Source of the DNA: an uncultured Rhodoplanes sp.
GTDB lineage: Bacteria > Pseudomonadota > Alphaproteobacteria > Rhizobiales > Xanthobacteraceae
Assembly: GCA_936924235.1 (NCBI GenBank)
Contig: CAKZHN010000457.1
Coordinates: forward strand, 1-56,646
Length of the DNA stretch: 56,646 bases
Direction of reading: 5' to 3'
Position 1 is the stretch's first letter; every line of letters starts with the position of its first letter. The notes under the pieces were generated by a model, which saw only the letters and a list, made by a program, of their open reading frames with translations, did no database searches and was not told the origin of the DNA. A program made the position numbers and the translations under genes. Positions 1 through 8,313 of the stretch are shown in pieces.

Positions 1-2
1 TT

Positions 3-584
3 GCGGTCTCCGAAAAGGTGGGTGCGAAGGGCGCGGCCTATGTCGAATGCCCGGTCAGCGGCTCGGTGATCCCGGCGCGCACCGGCAAGCTCCTGGGCCT
101 GATGGGCGCCGAGCCTGCGGATGCGGCGCGGGCGCGGCCGATCCTCGACCATGTCTGCCGCCGCGTGCTGCACTCGGGTCCGGTCGGCAACGGCGCGGCG
201 ATGAAGCTCGCCGTCAACCTGCCGCTGATGGTCTATTGGCAGGCGCTCGGCGAGCAGCTTGCGCTGTGCAAGGACCTCAAGATCGATCCGGCGGCGCTGC
301 TCGATTTTCTGTCCGAGACCTCCGGCGCCGCGACTGTGCTCAAGCAGCGCATGCCCGGCATCATCGCGCGGCTGAAGAACGAAAAGTCCGACATCAGGAC
401 CTTCAACCTCGACGGCGGCATCAAAGACGTCAAAGCCATGCTGGCTGAGGGTCAAAAACGAGGCGTCGATCTGCCGCTGCTGACGCAGACGCTCGCCTGC
501 TACGAGGAAGCACGGCGCACCATGCCGGGCAATGACGAGGTCTCCAACGTCGCGGCCTACTGGCCGAACCGTCCGAAATCATAA
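3..584 (+). CDS. 3-hydroxyisobutyrate dehydrogenase-family oxidoreductase (3' part only)
   Basis: The reading frame is open to the left edge, so the N-terminal Rossmann domain lies outside the window and only about 193 residues of a usual 290-300 are present. The visible part has the PVSGS substrate loop of beta-hydroxyacid dehydrogenases and the GNGAAMKLAVN segment, whose Lys is the catalytic lysine. These enzymes oxidise short 3-hydroxyacids or reduce semialdehydes with NAD(P). It ends 24 bases before the maiA-like gene and is probably co-transcribed with it. The exact substrate cannot be told; glyoxylate/succinic semialdehyde reductase or tartronate semialdehyde reductase are alternatives. 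Confidence 0.85.
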   Translation, partial: AVSEKVGAKGAAYVECPVSGSVIPARTGKLLGLMGAEPADAARARPILDHVCRRVLHSGPVGNGAAMKLAVNLPLMVYWQALGEQLALCKDLKIDPAALLDFLSETSGAATVLKQRMPGIIARLKNEKSDIRTFNLDGGIKDVKAMLAEGQKRGVDLPLLTQTLACYEEARRTMPGNDEVSNVAAYWPNRPKS

Positions 585-608
585 TGCAGTGTTGAGGGAG
601 GACATTTC

Positions 609-1259
609 ATGAAGTTCTATTCGTTCTGGCGATCGCTTGCGAGCTACCGCGTTCGTATCGCGATGAATCTCAAGGGGCTCACGCCCGACGAGATCATCGA
701 CGTCAACCTGATGAAAGGCCAGCAGCGCGACGAGGCCTTTCGCAAGGTCAATCCGATGATGGCGCTGCCGGCGCTGGTCGACGGCGAGGGACCTGCGATG
801 TTCGAGTCGCTCGCCATCATCGAATATCTCGACGAGACCTATCCCAATCCGCCGCTGCTGCCCAAGGATCCGAAGGGCCGGGCGCGGGCGAGGGGACTGG
901 CGCAGATCATCGCCTGCGATTCCCATCCGCTGATCGTGCCGCGGGTGCGCGAGCATCTGGCGCACGAATTCAAGGCCGATGAAGCAACGATCGCAAAGTG
1001 GGCGCAGCATTGGCACAGCGCGGCGCTGAAGGCGCTCGAGGTCTATCTCGCCGACAAGGCGACCGGCAAGCACGCCCACGGCGATCAGATCACCATTGCG
1101 GACATCTGCATCGCGAGCCAGGGCGCGGGCGCGAACTTCTTCAAGGTCGATCTCGCGCCGTTCCCGAACTTCAGGCGCGTGCTGGACGCCTGCACGGCGA
1201 ACGATGCGTTTGCGCGCGCGCATCCGTTGAAGCAGCCCGGAGCGCCGGCGTCGGTGTAG
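609..1259 (+). CDS. maiA: Maleylacetoacetate isomerase-like glutathione S-transferase
   Basis: A 216-residue zeta-class GST. The N-terminal thioredoxin fold carries the SFWRSLASYRVRIAM segment, equivalent to the SSCSxRVRIAL glutathione-binding loop, then the ESLAIIEYLDE motif near residue 65. The C-terminal half is the all-helical domain with the ITIADICIASQ motif near 158. Zeta GSTs isomerise maleylacetoacetate or maleylpyruvate to the fumaryl form with glutathione, in tyrosine/homogentisate or gentisate breakdown. The length is typical. The start follows GAGGGAGGACATTTC, a strong ribosome site. Fumarylacetoacetase-family and extradiol dioxygenase genes elsewhere in the window support an aromatic role. 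The Ser-rich SSCS active site is altered to SFWRS, so isomerase activity is inferred. Confidence 0.8.
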   Translation: MKFYSFWRSLASYRVRIAMNLKGLTPDEIIDVNLMKGQQRDEAFRKVNPMMALPALVDGEGPAMFESLAIIEYLDETYPNPPLLPKDPKGRARARGLAQIIACDSHPLIVPRVREHLAHEFKADEATIAKWAQHWHSAALKALEVYLADKATGKHAHGDQITIADICIASQGAGANFFKVDLAPFPNFRRVLDACTANDAFARAHPLKQPGAPASV

Positions 1260-1265
1260 CGGCTT

Positions 1266-1403
1266 GTGTCCCGGGCGCAGCGCAGCGCGCAGCGGTGCGC
1301 TGCAGACCCGGGACCGTTCCAGACACCACCTTCGCTAAGGTCCCGGGTCTGCGGTGCATCACTTCGCGCTGCCGCGCTTCGTGCTGCACCGCGCCCGGGA
1401 CAC
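1266..1403. repeat. Nested inverted repeat between convergent genes
   Basis: Outer arms of 13 bases (1266-1278 and 1391-1403) are perfect reverse complements built on CCCGGG. Inside them a second pair of 14-base arms (1302-1315 and 1339-1352) is also perfect. It lies between the 3' ends of maiA and the LysR gene and could fold as a large cruciform or act as a bidirectional terminator. It looks like the GC-rich dispersed repeats of Bradyrhizobium-type genomes. Confidence 0.75.
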
Positions 1404-1408
1404 GTGTT

Positions 1409-2383
1409 TCACGATCTTGCGCTTCGCCGCGCTTTCGCCGGATAGACCGCCGGCGGGATGGTCTTGGCCCAGACCTCCTGGATGCGCGCGATCTCGGCCT
1501 CGAACATTTCGAGGAACAGCTGCGCCGGCGTCGACAGCGTGCGCCGCGCCGGCGAGATCACCACGAACTCGGCGATCAGCGGCGGATCGTAGATCGGGCT
1601 GATGGTCCGCTCCGGCCGCGGATGCGAGATGTCGCCGATGCAGATGAGGCCGGACAGGATCGCGACCCAATCCGACTGCAGCACGAACTGCAGCGTGCTG
1701 ATCATTGCGTCCATCTCGATGACGTCGGCGACTTCGACGCCATGGGTCTGGAAATAGACCTCGATGTTGCGGCGGCGGACGTTGGCGCGGCCGGGCAGGA
1801 TGATCTTGAGCGGCCCGCAGTCCTTGAGACGGACCTGCTGAAGGTGGGGCAGGCCGAGCCTGGCGTTCGACACCAGCATCTCGCGATCGCGCACGATCAG
1901 CCGCGACTTCAGGCCGACGCGGCTTTCGGAGGCCGGCACCACGGCGAAATCGAGCTCGCCCGCATGTACCATGTCGGTGAGCCAGCCGCTGTAGCCCTCG
2001 ACGATGTGCAGCCGCACGTCGGGATGGCGCGATTTGAAATCGGCCAGCGCGGGGGCGAGCGCCGCGCGGGTCAGCGTCGGGATCAGGCCGATGCGAAGGT
2101 CGCCGCTCACCCGCGCGGCAAAACCACGCACCTCCTCGGCCGCATTGGCGAGCTGCCCGACCGCCTCGATGCAGCGCCGGTAGTAGCGCTGGCCGGCGGG
2201 CGTTGGCGTCACGCCCGCGGCCGAGCGCTCGAACAGCTTCACGCCGAGCGTGCGTTCAGCCGCGGCCACATGCTGGGAAATGCCGGACTGCGTGGCGTTT
2301 TCCCGCGCCGCTGCCCGGGTGAACGAGCCCTCCTCGCAGACCGCGATGATGGCCCTGATCTGGCGAAGTGCGATTTCAGCCAT
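1409..2383 (-). CDS. LysR-family transcriptional regulator
   Basis: A 324-residue protein with a LysR-type N-terminal winged helix-turn-helix (residues 5-65; GSFTRAAARENATQSGISQH is the recognition region) and a C-terminal effector-binding domain from about 90 to 300. It is divergent from the flavin monooxygenase at 2482 with 98 bases between start codons. That layout is usual for a LysR regulator and its target. The intergene holds palindromes of LysR-box type. The protein is slightly longer than usual (about 300) because of a basic C-terminal tail. The effector is unknown; an aromatic or carboxylate intermediate is the natural guess from context. Confidence 0.92.
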   Translation of the reverse strand: MAEIALRQIRAIIAVCEEGSFTRAAARENATQSGISQHVAAAERTLGVKLFERSAAGVTPTPAGQRYYRRCIEAVGQLANAAEEVRGFAARVSGDLRIGLIPTLTRAALAPALADFKSRHPDVRLHIVEGYSGWLTDMVHAGELDFAVVPASESRVGLKSRLIVRDREMLVSNARLGLPHLQQVRLKDCGPLKIILPGRANVRRRNIEVYFQTHGVEVADVIEMDAMISTLQFVLQSDWVAILSGLICIGDISHPRPERTISPIYDPPLIAEFVVISPARRTLSTPAQLFLEMFEAEIARIQEVWAKTIPPAVYPAKARRSARS

Positions 2384-2428
2384 TAGAAATCCTGATGCCT
2401 AATGGCAGGATATATTAATTCGGATTAA
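2381..2428. promoter_or_regulatory. Candidate LysR operator palindromes in divergent promoter region
   Basis: Three inverted repeats overlap here: ATCCTG-N11-CAGGAT (2389-2411), which has the T-N11-A form of LysR boxes; CATTAG-N12-CTAATG (2381-2404), which includes the LysR start codon; and TTAAT-N4-ATTAA (2415-2428). Their position between the LysR gene and the divergent monooxygenase gene suggests autoregulation and control of the target. Confidence 0.55.
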
Positions 2429-2481
2429 GCCGCTAGCGACGCTAGATTGATGTCGAAGGACAAAGCGACCGGGAGGACTTG

Positions 2482-3582
2482 ATGAAGCTTGGCTTCTTCA
2501 CCATGCCGATCCATCCGTTGAACAAGGATTGGCGGACCTCGCTGCGCGAGGACCGGGAAGCCTTCATCCTGGCCGACCAGCTCGGCTTCTCGGAGGCCTA
2601 TGTCGGCGAGCACTCGACCGACCGCGCCGAGAACATCACCTCTTGCATGGTGTTCATCGCGAGCCTCATCCACGACACCAAGACCATGAAGCTCGGCACC
2701 GGCACCATCAACATGCCGAACCAGCATCCGGCCGCGGTCGCGGCCAACATCGCGATGCTCGACCACATGCTCGACGGCCGCTTCATCTTCGGCATCAGCC
2801 CGGGCGGGCTGCTCTCCGACTCCGAGGCGTTCGGCGTGCTCGACGCCGATCGCGGCGCGATGTTCCTCGAAGCCATCAACGCCGTGCTGGCGATCTGGAA
2901 GGGCGAGCCGCCCTACAACATCGAAGGCAAGTACTGGAACATCAAGATCGAGCGGCAGTTCATGCCGGAGATCGGCCAGGGTTTCCTGCCGAAGCCGCTG
3001 CAGAAGCCGCATCCGCCGATCGTCGTTACCGCCGTCGCGCCGTTCTCCAAGGGCGTCACTGAGGCCGCGGCGCGCGGCTGGGAGCCGATCTCGGCGAACT
3101 TCCTGATGCCCGAATGGGTGAAGAGCCATTGGCCGCGCTATGTCGAGGGCTGCCAGCGCGCCGGCCGGCCGGCCGATCCGGCGAACTGGCGCGTGGCGAA
3201 GAGCATCTTCGTCGCGGACGACGACAAGACCGCCGCAGCCTATGTGAACGATGCGGGGAGCCCGTACCGCTACTACTACAGCCAGCTCTACACCAAGCTG
3301 AAGCGCGGCCGGCTCGAGCTGTTCAAGAAGCGGCGCGACCAGCCGGACAGCGAGGTCACGCTCGACGGCATCTGCAAGGAACTGGTCATCCACGGCTCGC
3401 CCGACAAGGTGGCCGACGAGATCCTCAAGTTCCGCGAGACGGTCGGCGACTTCGGCACGCTGCTCTATGCCGGCAAGGACTGGCGCGACGTGACGCTGGC
3501 GAAGCGCTCGATGACCTTGCTCGCCGAGAAGGTGATGCCTAAGGTCAACGCCGCCATCAAGCCGGCGGCCAAGGTGTCATAG
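2482..3582 (+). CDS. LLM-class flavin-dependent monooxygenase (luciferase-like)
   Basis: A 366-residue luciferase-like TIM-barrel protein. It starts with the beta-strand KLGFFTMPIHP, followed by GFSEAYVGEHSTD near residue 37 and the RFIFGISPGG motif near 97. The family uses reduced flavin and O2 to oxidise small organic substrates, usually with a partner reductase. The ATG at 2482, seven bases behind GGGAGGA, is preferred to the in-frame TTG three bases upstream. It is divergent from the LysR gene and 38 bases ahead of a 2-hydroxyacid dehydrogenase, so the two probably form a small inducible operon. No flavin reductase is seen nearby. The substrate is unknown. Confidence 0.85.
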   Translation: MKLGFFTMPIHPLNKDWRTSLREDREAFILADQLGFSEAYVGEHSTDRAENITSCMVFIASLIHDTKTMKLGTGTINMPNQHPAAVAANIAMLDHMLDGRFIFGISPGGLLSDSEAFGVLDADRGAMFLEAINAVLAIWKGEPPYNIEGKYWNIKIERQFMPEIGQGFLPKPLQKPHPPIVVTAVAPFSKGVTEAAARGWEPISANFLMPEWVKSHWPRYVEGCQRAGRPADPANWRVAKSIFVADDDKTAAAYVNDAGSPYRYYYSQLYTKLKRGRLELFKKRRDQPDSEVTLDGICKELVIHGSPDKVADEILKFRETVGDFGTLLYAGKDWRDVTLAKRSMTLLAEKVMPKVNAAIKPAAKVS

Positions 3583-3620
3583 GCCGGCCTCCGCCGGCCA
3601 ACCATTGCGAGTCGTTTATT

Positions 3621-4610
3621 GTGAGTAAGCCGCGGGTATTCGTCACCCAGCCGATCGCGGAGAGCGCGCTGGCGCGGCTGCGCATCGCTGCCGACGTCGA
3701 GGTCAATGGCGATTCCAGCAAGGTGCTGCCGAAGGCGAGCCTGATCGAGGCGGTGATGCGCTGCGACATTCTGGTCTCGCTCCTGCACGACACCGTCGAC
3801 CGAGACGTGCTGACCGCCAATCCGAAGCTCAAGGCGGTGTCGTCGATGAACATCACGCAGGATCGTATCGATCTTGCGGCCGCGACCGAACTCGGCATTC
3901 CGGTCACCAACATTCCGGCGATCGTCACCAACTCCACGGCCGACATCGGCTTCGGCCTGCTGCTCGCGGTTGCGCGCAACATCGCGCTCGGCGACAAGCT
4001 GTTCCGGCAGGGCATCTATCCGGGCTCGCAGTCGAACCATCTGGCGGGCGCGGCCGTCACCGGCAAGACGCTGGGCCTGGTCGGCTTCGGCCGCATCGGC
4101 CAGGCCATGGCGCGGCGCGGCCGCGGCTTCGAGATGAACATCATCTATGCCGATCCGCGCAGGCTTCCGCCCGACGAGGAGGCGAAGTTCGAGGCCGGCT
4201 ACCGGAGCTTCGACGATTTGCTGCGCGAAGCGGATTTCGTCTCGCTGCATCCGCAGCTGTCGCCCGAAACACGACACCTGATGAGCGACCGGCAGTTCGC
4301 GCTGATGAAGCCTACGGCCTTCGTGATCAACACGTCGCGCGGGCCTGTGATCGACGAGGCCGCCCTGGTGCGGGCGCTGCAGGAGAAGAAGATCGCGGGC
4401 GCGGGTCTCGATGTGTTCGAGCACGAGCCTCAGGTGTCGCTCGAGCTCGTGAAGATGCCGAACGTGGTGCTGACCCCACACCTCGGCAGCGCGGTGCTGG
4501 AGCTGCGTGAGGGCATGGCCCATGTGGTGGTCGACAACACCATCGCGCTGATCGAAGGCACGCCGCCGATGAGCTGCTTCAATCCGCAGGTGCTGAAGAA
4601 GTTGTTTTAG
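3621..4610 (+). CDS. D-isomer-specific 2-hydroxyacid dehydrogenase
   Basis: A 329-residue NAD(P)-dependent dehydrogenase. The nucleotide-binding domain carries GLVGFGRIGQAMARR (about residue 150), and the catalytic set is visible: Arg in INTSRGP (about 235), Glu in EHEP (about 270) and His in TPHLGS (about 288). The enzyme interconverts a 2-ketoacid and a D-2-hydroxyacid such as glyoxylate/glycolate or hydroxypyruvate/glycerate. The GTG start gives the expected VSKPRVFVTQP opening. It follows the flavin monooxygenase on the same strand and probably handles a downstream acid. It differs from the second such gene at 14921 and from serA. Confidence 0.88.
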   Translation: MSKPRVFVTQPIAESALARLRIAADVEVNGDSSKVLPKASLIEAVMRCDILVSLLHDTVDRDVLTANPKLKAVSSMNITQDRIDLAAATELGIPVTNIPAIVTNSTADIGFGLLLAVARNIALGDKLFRQGIYPGSQSNHLAGAAVTGKTLGLVGFGRIGQAMARRGRGFEMNIIYADPRRLPPDEEAKFEAGYRSFDDLLREADFVSLHPQLSPETRHLMSDRQFALMKPTAFVINTSRGPVIDEAALVRALQEKKIAGAGLDVFEHEPQVSLELVKMPNVVLTPHLGSAVLELREGMAHVVVDNTIALIEGTPPMSCFNPQVLKKLF

Positions 4611-4630
4611 CGCGTTGCCTTGCTCCGTGA

Positions 4631-4802
4631 GCCACAACGGCGGTGTCATCGCCGGGCTTGACCCGGCGATCCATGAGCGGGGGCAGCTACGCCGGTCTTG
4701 CGTAAGACTTCCGTCGTTGAAGCAGGGTCATGGGCCCCCGCGTCATAGGCGAGCGAAGCGACGCCGTCCTTCGGACGGCTAAGCGCGGGGGTGACAGTGT
4801 GC
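4631..4802 (+). repeat. Dispersed palindromic repeat element, copy 1
   Basis: The first 48 bases (4631-4678) occur again exactly, in reverse complement, at 51982-52029. They contain the palindrome CGCCGGGCTTGACCCGGCG. The other end, GGGTGACAGTGTGC (4789-4802), matches the reverse complement of 51898-51911. Both copies therefore share both ends but differ in the middle. An internal 34-base hairpin module (4748-4781) is found, with a few changes, at 31477-31510. No coding sequence is seen. It has the look of a small non-autonomous REP/MITE-like element. Confidence 0.8.
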
Positions 4803-4862
4803 CTGCTGCCTGGGTGTGCTTCCAAACAAAGTGGAAAAAGCGCCAGCACCTGCGGCGGCGAG

Positions 4863-5672
4863 TTACCGCGGCTCGCCGGGCCAGCCGGCGGACGGATAAC
4901 CGGGCAGCCATTTGCTGCGGATTTTGGCGAGCGTGCCTTCCATCTCGATCTGGTCGAGCCAGATGTTGATGTAGTTCAGCAGCGTCTGGTCCTCGCGGCG
5001 AACGAGGATCGCGACATAGACCGGGTCGAACACGTTCTGCAGGTTCATCACGACCACGCGCGGGTCTTTGGCGGCGAGATAGACCGCCGAGGTGGAATCA
5101 GCGACCTGGGCGTCGGCCTTGCCGTCGATCAGATCGGCAAAGGCCAGCTCGTTGCTGGCATATCCGGTGGGCGTCGCGTTCTTGAACCGCACCTTGGCGA
5201 AGCGCTCGTTCAGGCCCCCCATGTTGTGCGCGATCTTGAGGCCAGCTTTGTCGAGGTCCTCCAGCGAATGATACTTGTCCTTGTCGGCGGCGCGAATGAG
5301 CAGGAGCTTGCCGTAGCGCATATAGGGCCGCGAGAAGGTCGCGACGCGAGCGCGGTCGAGCGTGCGGCCCATGCCGGACATCGCGATGTCGAACTTGTCG
5401 GCGAGCAGATCCGGCAGCATCGTGCCGAAGGTCATCTTGACGTATTCGACCTTCACGCCGCCGAGCGCCTGCGACAGCGTCGCGAGCGCGTCCATGTCGA
5501 AGCCTTCGAGCTGGCCGGTCGCGGCGTTGCGCATGCTGAACACCGGCGTGTCCATGGTGGTGCCGACCCGCAGCACCTTGCCGGCGAGGATGCGCTCGAT
5601 GCGGTCCTGCGCCGTGGCGGGCAGGGCGGATGCGACGAACACGAAGGCAAGAAGCAGAAGCCGAATTGTCAT
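4863..5672 (-). CDS. Periplasmic amino-acid-type solute-binding protein (SBP_bac_3)
   Basis: A 269-residue exported protein with a clear signal peptide (MTIRLLLLAFVFVASALPATA, cut after ATA). The family-3 binding fold follows, with GKVLRVGTTMDTPVFS at the mature N-terminus, GFDMDALATLSQAL near 58 and DIAMSGMGRTLDRA near 95. It would bind a small amino or organic acid in the periplasm for an ABC importer. No permease or ATPase is adjacent, so it is an orphan or serves a distant transporter; a cyclohexadienyl dehydratase-like enzyme is a less likely alternative. It is the last gene of a four-gene minus-strand run (HisD-like, MAPEG, SDR, this), 30 bases after the SDR. Confidence 0.87.
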   Translation of the reverse strand: MTIRLLLLAFVFVASALPATAQDRIERILAGKVLRVGTTMDTPVFSMRNAATGQLEGFDMDALATLSQALGGVKVEYVKMTFGTMLPDLLADKFDIAMSGMGRTLDRARVATFSRPYMRYGKLLLIRAADKDKYHSLEDLDKAGLKIAHNMGGLNERFAKVRFKNATPTGYASNELAFADLIDGKADAQVADSTSAVYLAAKDPRVVVMNLQNVFDPVYVAILVRREDQTLLNYINIWLDQIEMEGTLAKIRSKWLPGYPSAGWPGEPR

Positions 5673-5702
5673 GGACGCCCCCCGGTGGTGTGATGGCTGC
5701 AG

Positions 5703-6476
5703 CTACTCCGCGGTCCAGCCGCCGTCGAGCACCAGCGCCGAGCCGGTCATCAGCGATGACGCGTCGGAGGCCAGGAACACGATGGCGCCGTTGAGCTCCT
5801 CGAGCTGGCCCAGCCGGCCGAGCTTGATCTTGGACAGCACCTCGTCGCGGAACGCCTTGTTCTCGAAGAACGGCTTCGTCATAGGCGTCTCGAGAAACGT
5901 CGGGCCGAGACTGTTGACCCGGATGTTGTGCGGCGCCAATTCAACCGCCATGGCCTTGGTGAAGCCTTCCATGGCGTGCTTGGACGCGCAATAGACGGTG
6001 CGGCGCGCCGCGCCGACATGGCCCATCTGCGACGAGATGTTGATGATCGAGCCGGGTTGCTTGGTCTCGATCAGGCGCAGCGCGATCGTCTGCGCCATGA
6101 AGAACGCGGCGCGGACGTTGAGCGAGAAGATCGCGTCGAAGTCCTCGACCTTGACGTCCGACAGATAGGCTGGCCGGTTCATGCCGGCGTTGTTGACCAG
6201 CACGTGATAGGGCGGGGCCTCAGCGAGCGCCTTGCGGGCGGCCTCGATGTTGGTGACGTCGAGCACCAGCGCGTCGGCCTTCTCGCCGCGCGCGCGGATC
6301 GCTGCCGCCGCGTCCTCGATCTCGGCCTTGGTGCGCGCCGCCAGCGTCACATGGGCGCCCGCGGCGGCGAGCGCCGAGGCTGCGGCAAGTCCGATGCCGC
6401 GGCCGCCGCCGGTGACCAGCGCGCGCTTGCCGTCAAGGCGGAACGACGGCGTCTTGGCGAGATCGATGGACGGCAT
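5703..6476 (-). CDS. SDR-family oxidoreductase (classical)
   Basis: A 257-residue short-chain dehydrogenase with all classical motifs: TGGGRGIG near residue 22, NNAG near 93, Ser in NISSQ near 146 and the YCASK catalytic Tyr/Lys near 160. It ends with the usual TGSALVLDGGW. The family oxidises or reduces alcohols with NAD(P). The gene starts 9 bases after the MAPEG gene and is followed 30 bases later by the binding-protein gene, so the three are co-transcribed. The substrate is unknown; association with a HisD-like alcohol dehydrogenase suggests consecutive oxidation or epimerisation of a hydroxylated metabolite. Compare the catalytically stripped SDR at 17839. Confidence 0.93.
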   Translation of the reverse strand: MPSIDLAKTPSFRLDGKRALVTGGGRGIGLAAASALAAAGAHVTLAARTKAEIEDAAAAIRARGEKADALVLDVTNIEAARKALAEAPPYHVLVNNAGMNRPAYLSDVKVEDFDAIFSLNVRAAFFMAQTIALRLIETKQPGSIINISSQMGHVGAARRTVYCASKHAMEGFTKAMAVELAPHNIRVNSLGPTFLETPMTKPFFENKAFRDEVLSKIKLGRLGQLEELNGAIVFLASDASSLMTGSALVLDGGWTAE

Positions 6477-6485
6477 GGGAGTCCT

Positions 6486-6887
6486 TTATCCGAGCAGCCG
6501 CAGAGCGGAATAGAACACCACGCCGATCGCCGCGATGGCCAGCGTGCCGAAGGTCAGGATCATGGCGGTGCGGCGCTGGCGGATGTCCTCGTCGATCCGG
6601 CTGACGCAATAGGCGTGCAGGCAGCGCCCGGTAATGAACGCGATGCAAAGCAGGTGGACGAGCCACTTCGCGGCGCCGTCAAGCTCCAGGAAGGTCAGCA
6701 GGATGACCGTGAGCGGGACGTATTCGGCGAAGTTGCCCTGCACGCGGATACGGCGCTCGAGCACCTCCTGGCCGCCTGAGCCCAGCCTCACGCGAAACTG
6801 CCGGCGGGCGACGATCACGCGCGCCGACAGGCCGATGAAGATCAGACCGAGCACCGCGGCGTAGAACGGCACGATAGTCGGGATCAT
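6486..6887 (-). CDS. MAPEG-family membrane protein
   Basis: A 133-residue protein with four hydrophobic segments (about residues 4-24, 56-72, 76-94 and 108-130). The loop ERRIRVQGNFAEYVPL near residue 45 is the MAPEG signature. MAPEG proteins are membrane-bound glutathione S-transferases or peroxidases in eukaryotes; bacterial members are mostly of unknown substrate. It sits between the HisD-like gene (38-base gap upstream) and the SDR (9-base gap downstream). A glutathione-linked detoxification role is plausible but not shown. Confidence 0.88.
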   Translation of the reverse strand: MIPTIVPFYAAVLGLIFIGLSARVIVARRQFRVRLGSGGQEVLERRIRVQGNFAEYVPLTVILLTFLELDGAAKWLVHLLCIAFITGRCLHAYCVSRIDEDIRQRRTAMILTFGTLAIAAIGVVFYSALRLLG

Positions 6888-6925
6888 CGATCGCCCCCAG
6901 TTCGCTCAAGCCTCCCCGCCGGCGA

Positions 6926-8233
6926 TCACTCCGCGGCCTGCGCGTAGGGCACGTTGCGGCCGCCGTAGCGGCGCACGCGGACATTGGCCTGCTCGGCATG
7001 GGCCGAGAAGCCTTCGAGGATGCAGAGCCGCGAGCAGTACTCGCCGATCATCGCACTCGCCTGGTCGGTCATCACCTTCTGATAGGTGCAGGTCTTGAGG
7101 AACTTGCCGACCCAGAGCCCGCCGGTGTAGCGCGCCGCCTTCTTGGTCGGCAGCGTGTGGTTGGTGCCGATCACCTTGTCGCCATAGGCGACGTTGGTGC
7201 GGGGGCCGAGAAACAGCGAGCCGTAATTCTTCATGTTGTTGAGGAAGTAGTCCGGATCGCGCGTCATCACCTGGACGTGCTCGGAGGCGATGCGGTCGGC
7301 CTCCTGCACCATCTCGTCCTCGCTGTCGCAGACGATCACCTCGCCGAAATCGGCCCAGGCCTTGCCCGCGGCGTCGGCGGTCGGAAGGATTTTCAGGAGC
7401 CGCTCGATCTCACCCATGGTGTCGCGGGCGAGCTTCTCCGAGTTGGTCAGCAGCACGGCCGGCGAGGTCGGGCCGTGCTCGGCCTGGCCCAGCAGATCCG
7501 TGGCGCACATCTCGCCGTCGACCGAGTCGTCGGCGATCACCAGAGTCTCGGTCGGGCCCGCGAGCAGGTCGATGCCGACGCGGCCGAACAGCTGGCGCTT
7601 GGCTTCGGCCACATAGGCGTTGCCCGGGCCGACGATCATGTCGACCGGCGCGATGGTCTCGGTGCCGAGCGCCATGGCGGCCACGGCCTGCACGCCGCCC
7701 AGCACATAGATCTCGTCGGCGCCGCCGAAATGCATCGCGGCGACGATCGCCGGGTGCGGCCCGCCCTTGAACGGCGGTGCGCAGGCGATGATGCGCTTCA
7801 CGCCGGCGACGCGTGCGGTGACGATCGACATGTGCGCGGAGGCCACCATCGGATAGCGCCCGCCCGGCACGTAGCAGCCGATCGCGTTCACCGGGATGTG
7901 GCGGTGGCCGAGGATGACGCCGGGCTGCGTCTCGACCTCCAGGTCCTTCATGGTGTCCTTCTGCTTCTGCGCGAAGTTTCTCACCTGGGCCTGGGCGAAC
8001 TTGATGTCGTCGAGGTCGCGCTTGGACACCTGCGAAATGGCCTTCTCGATCTCGGCCGGCGTCAGGCGGAAGTCCTTCGGCTCCCAGTTGTCGAACTTCT
8101 TCGACAGCTCGCGGATCGCGGCATCCTTCTTGTCCTCGACCTGAGCCAGGATACCCTCGACCGTGCTGCGCACCTGGGCATCGGCGGCCTTGATCGCGCT
8201 TGCGTCCATTCCGCGCTTGAGAAAGCGAGCCAT
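6926..8233 (-). CDS. Histidinol dehydrogenase-family protein (HpsN-like group)
   Basis: A 435-residue zinc- and NAD-dependent alcohol dehydrogenase of the HisD fold. Visible are the SAHMSIVTARVAGV segment, GPTETLVIAD, the LLGQAEHGPTSP Gln/His motif near residue 250, ASEHVQVMTRDP near 320 and GTNHTLPT near 360. The C-terminus (TYQKV, MIGEYCSR, EGFSAHAEQANVRVRRYG) resembles, from memory, sulphopropanediol dehydrogenase HpsN rather than biosynthetic HisD. ATG 8233 after GGAGGAAAC is chosen over longer in-frame starts. No other his genes are nearby. It leads a minus-strand operon with MAPEG, SDR and a solute-binding protein, so a catabolic alcohol-to-acid oxidation is more likely than histidine synthesis. 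Confidence 0.85.
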   Translation of the reverse strand: MARFLKRGMDASAIKAADAQVRSTVEGILAQVEDKKDAAIRELSKKFDNWEPKDFRLTPAEIEKAISQVSKRDLDDIKFAQAQVRNFAQKQKDTMKDLEVETQPGVILGHRHIPVNAIGCYVPGGRYPMVASAHMSIVTARVAGVKRIIACAPPFKGGPHPAIVAAMHFGGADEIYVLGGVQAVAAMALGTETIAPVDMIVGPGNAYVAEAKRQLFGRVGIDLLAGPTETLVIADDSVDGEMCATDLLGQAEHGPTSPAVLLTNSEKLARDTMGEIERLLKILPTADAAGKAWADFGEVIVCDSEDEMVQEADRIASEHVQVMTRDPDYFLNNMKNYGSLFLGPRTNVAYGDKVIGTNHTLPTKKAARYTGGLWVGKFLKTCTYQKVMTDQASAMIGEYCSRLCILEGFSAHAEQANVRVRRYGGRNVPYAQAAE

Positions 8234-8313
8234 AGTTTCCTCCACTGATGCGCCGCCGCGTCTTGCCCGGGCTGTCTCACCGGGAGCGGCAATTTGAACC
8301 GCGTCACGCGGCT

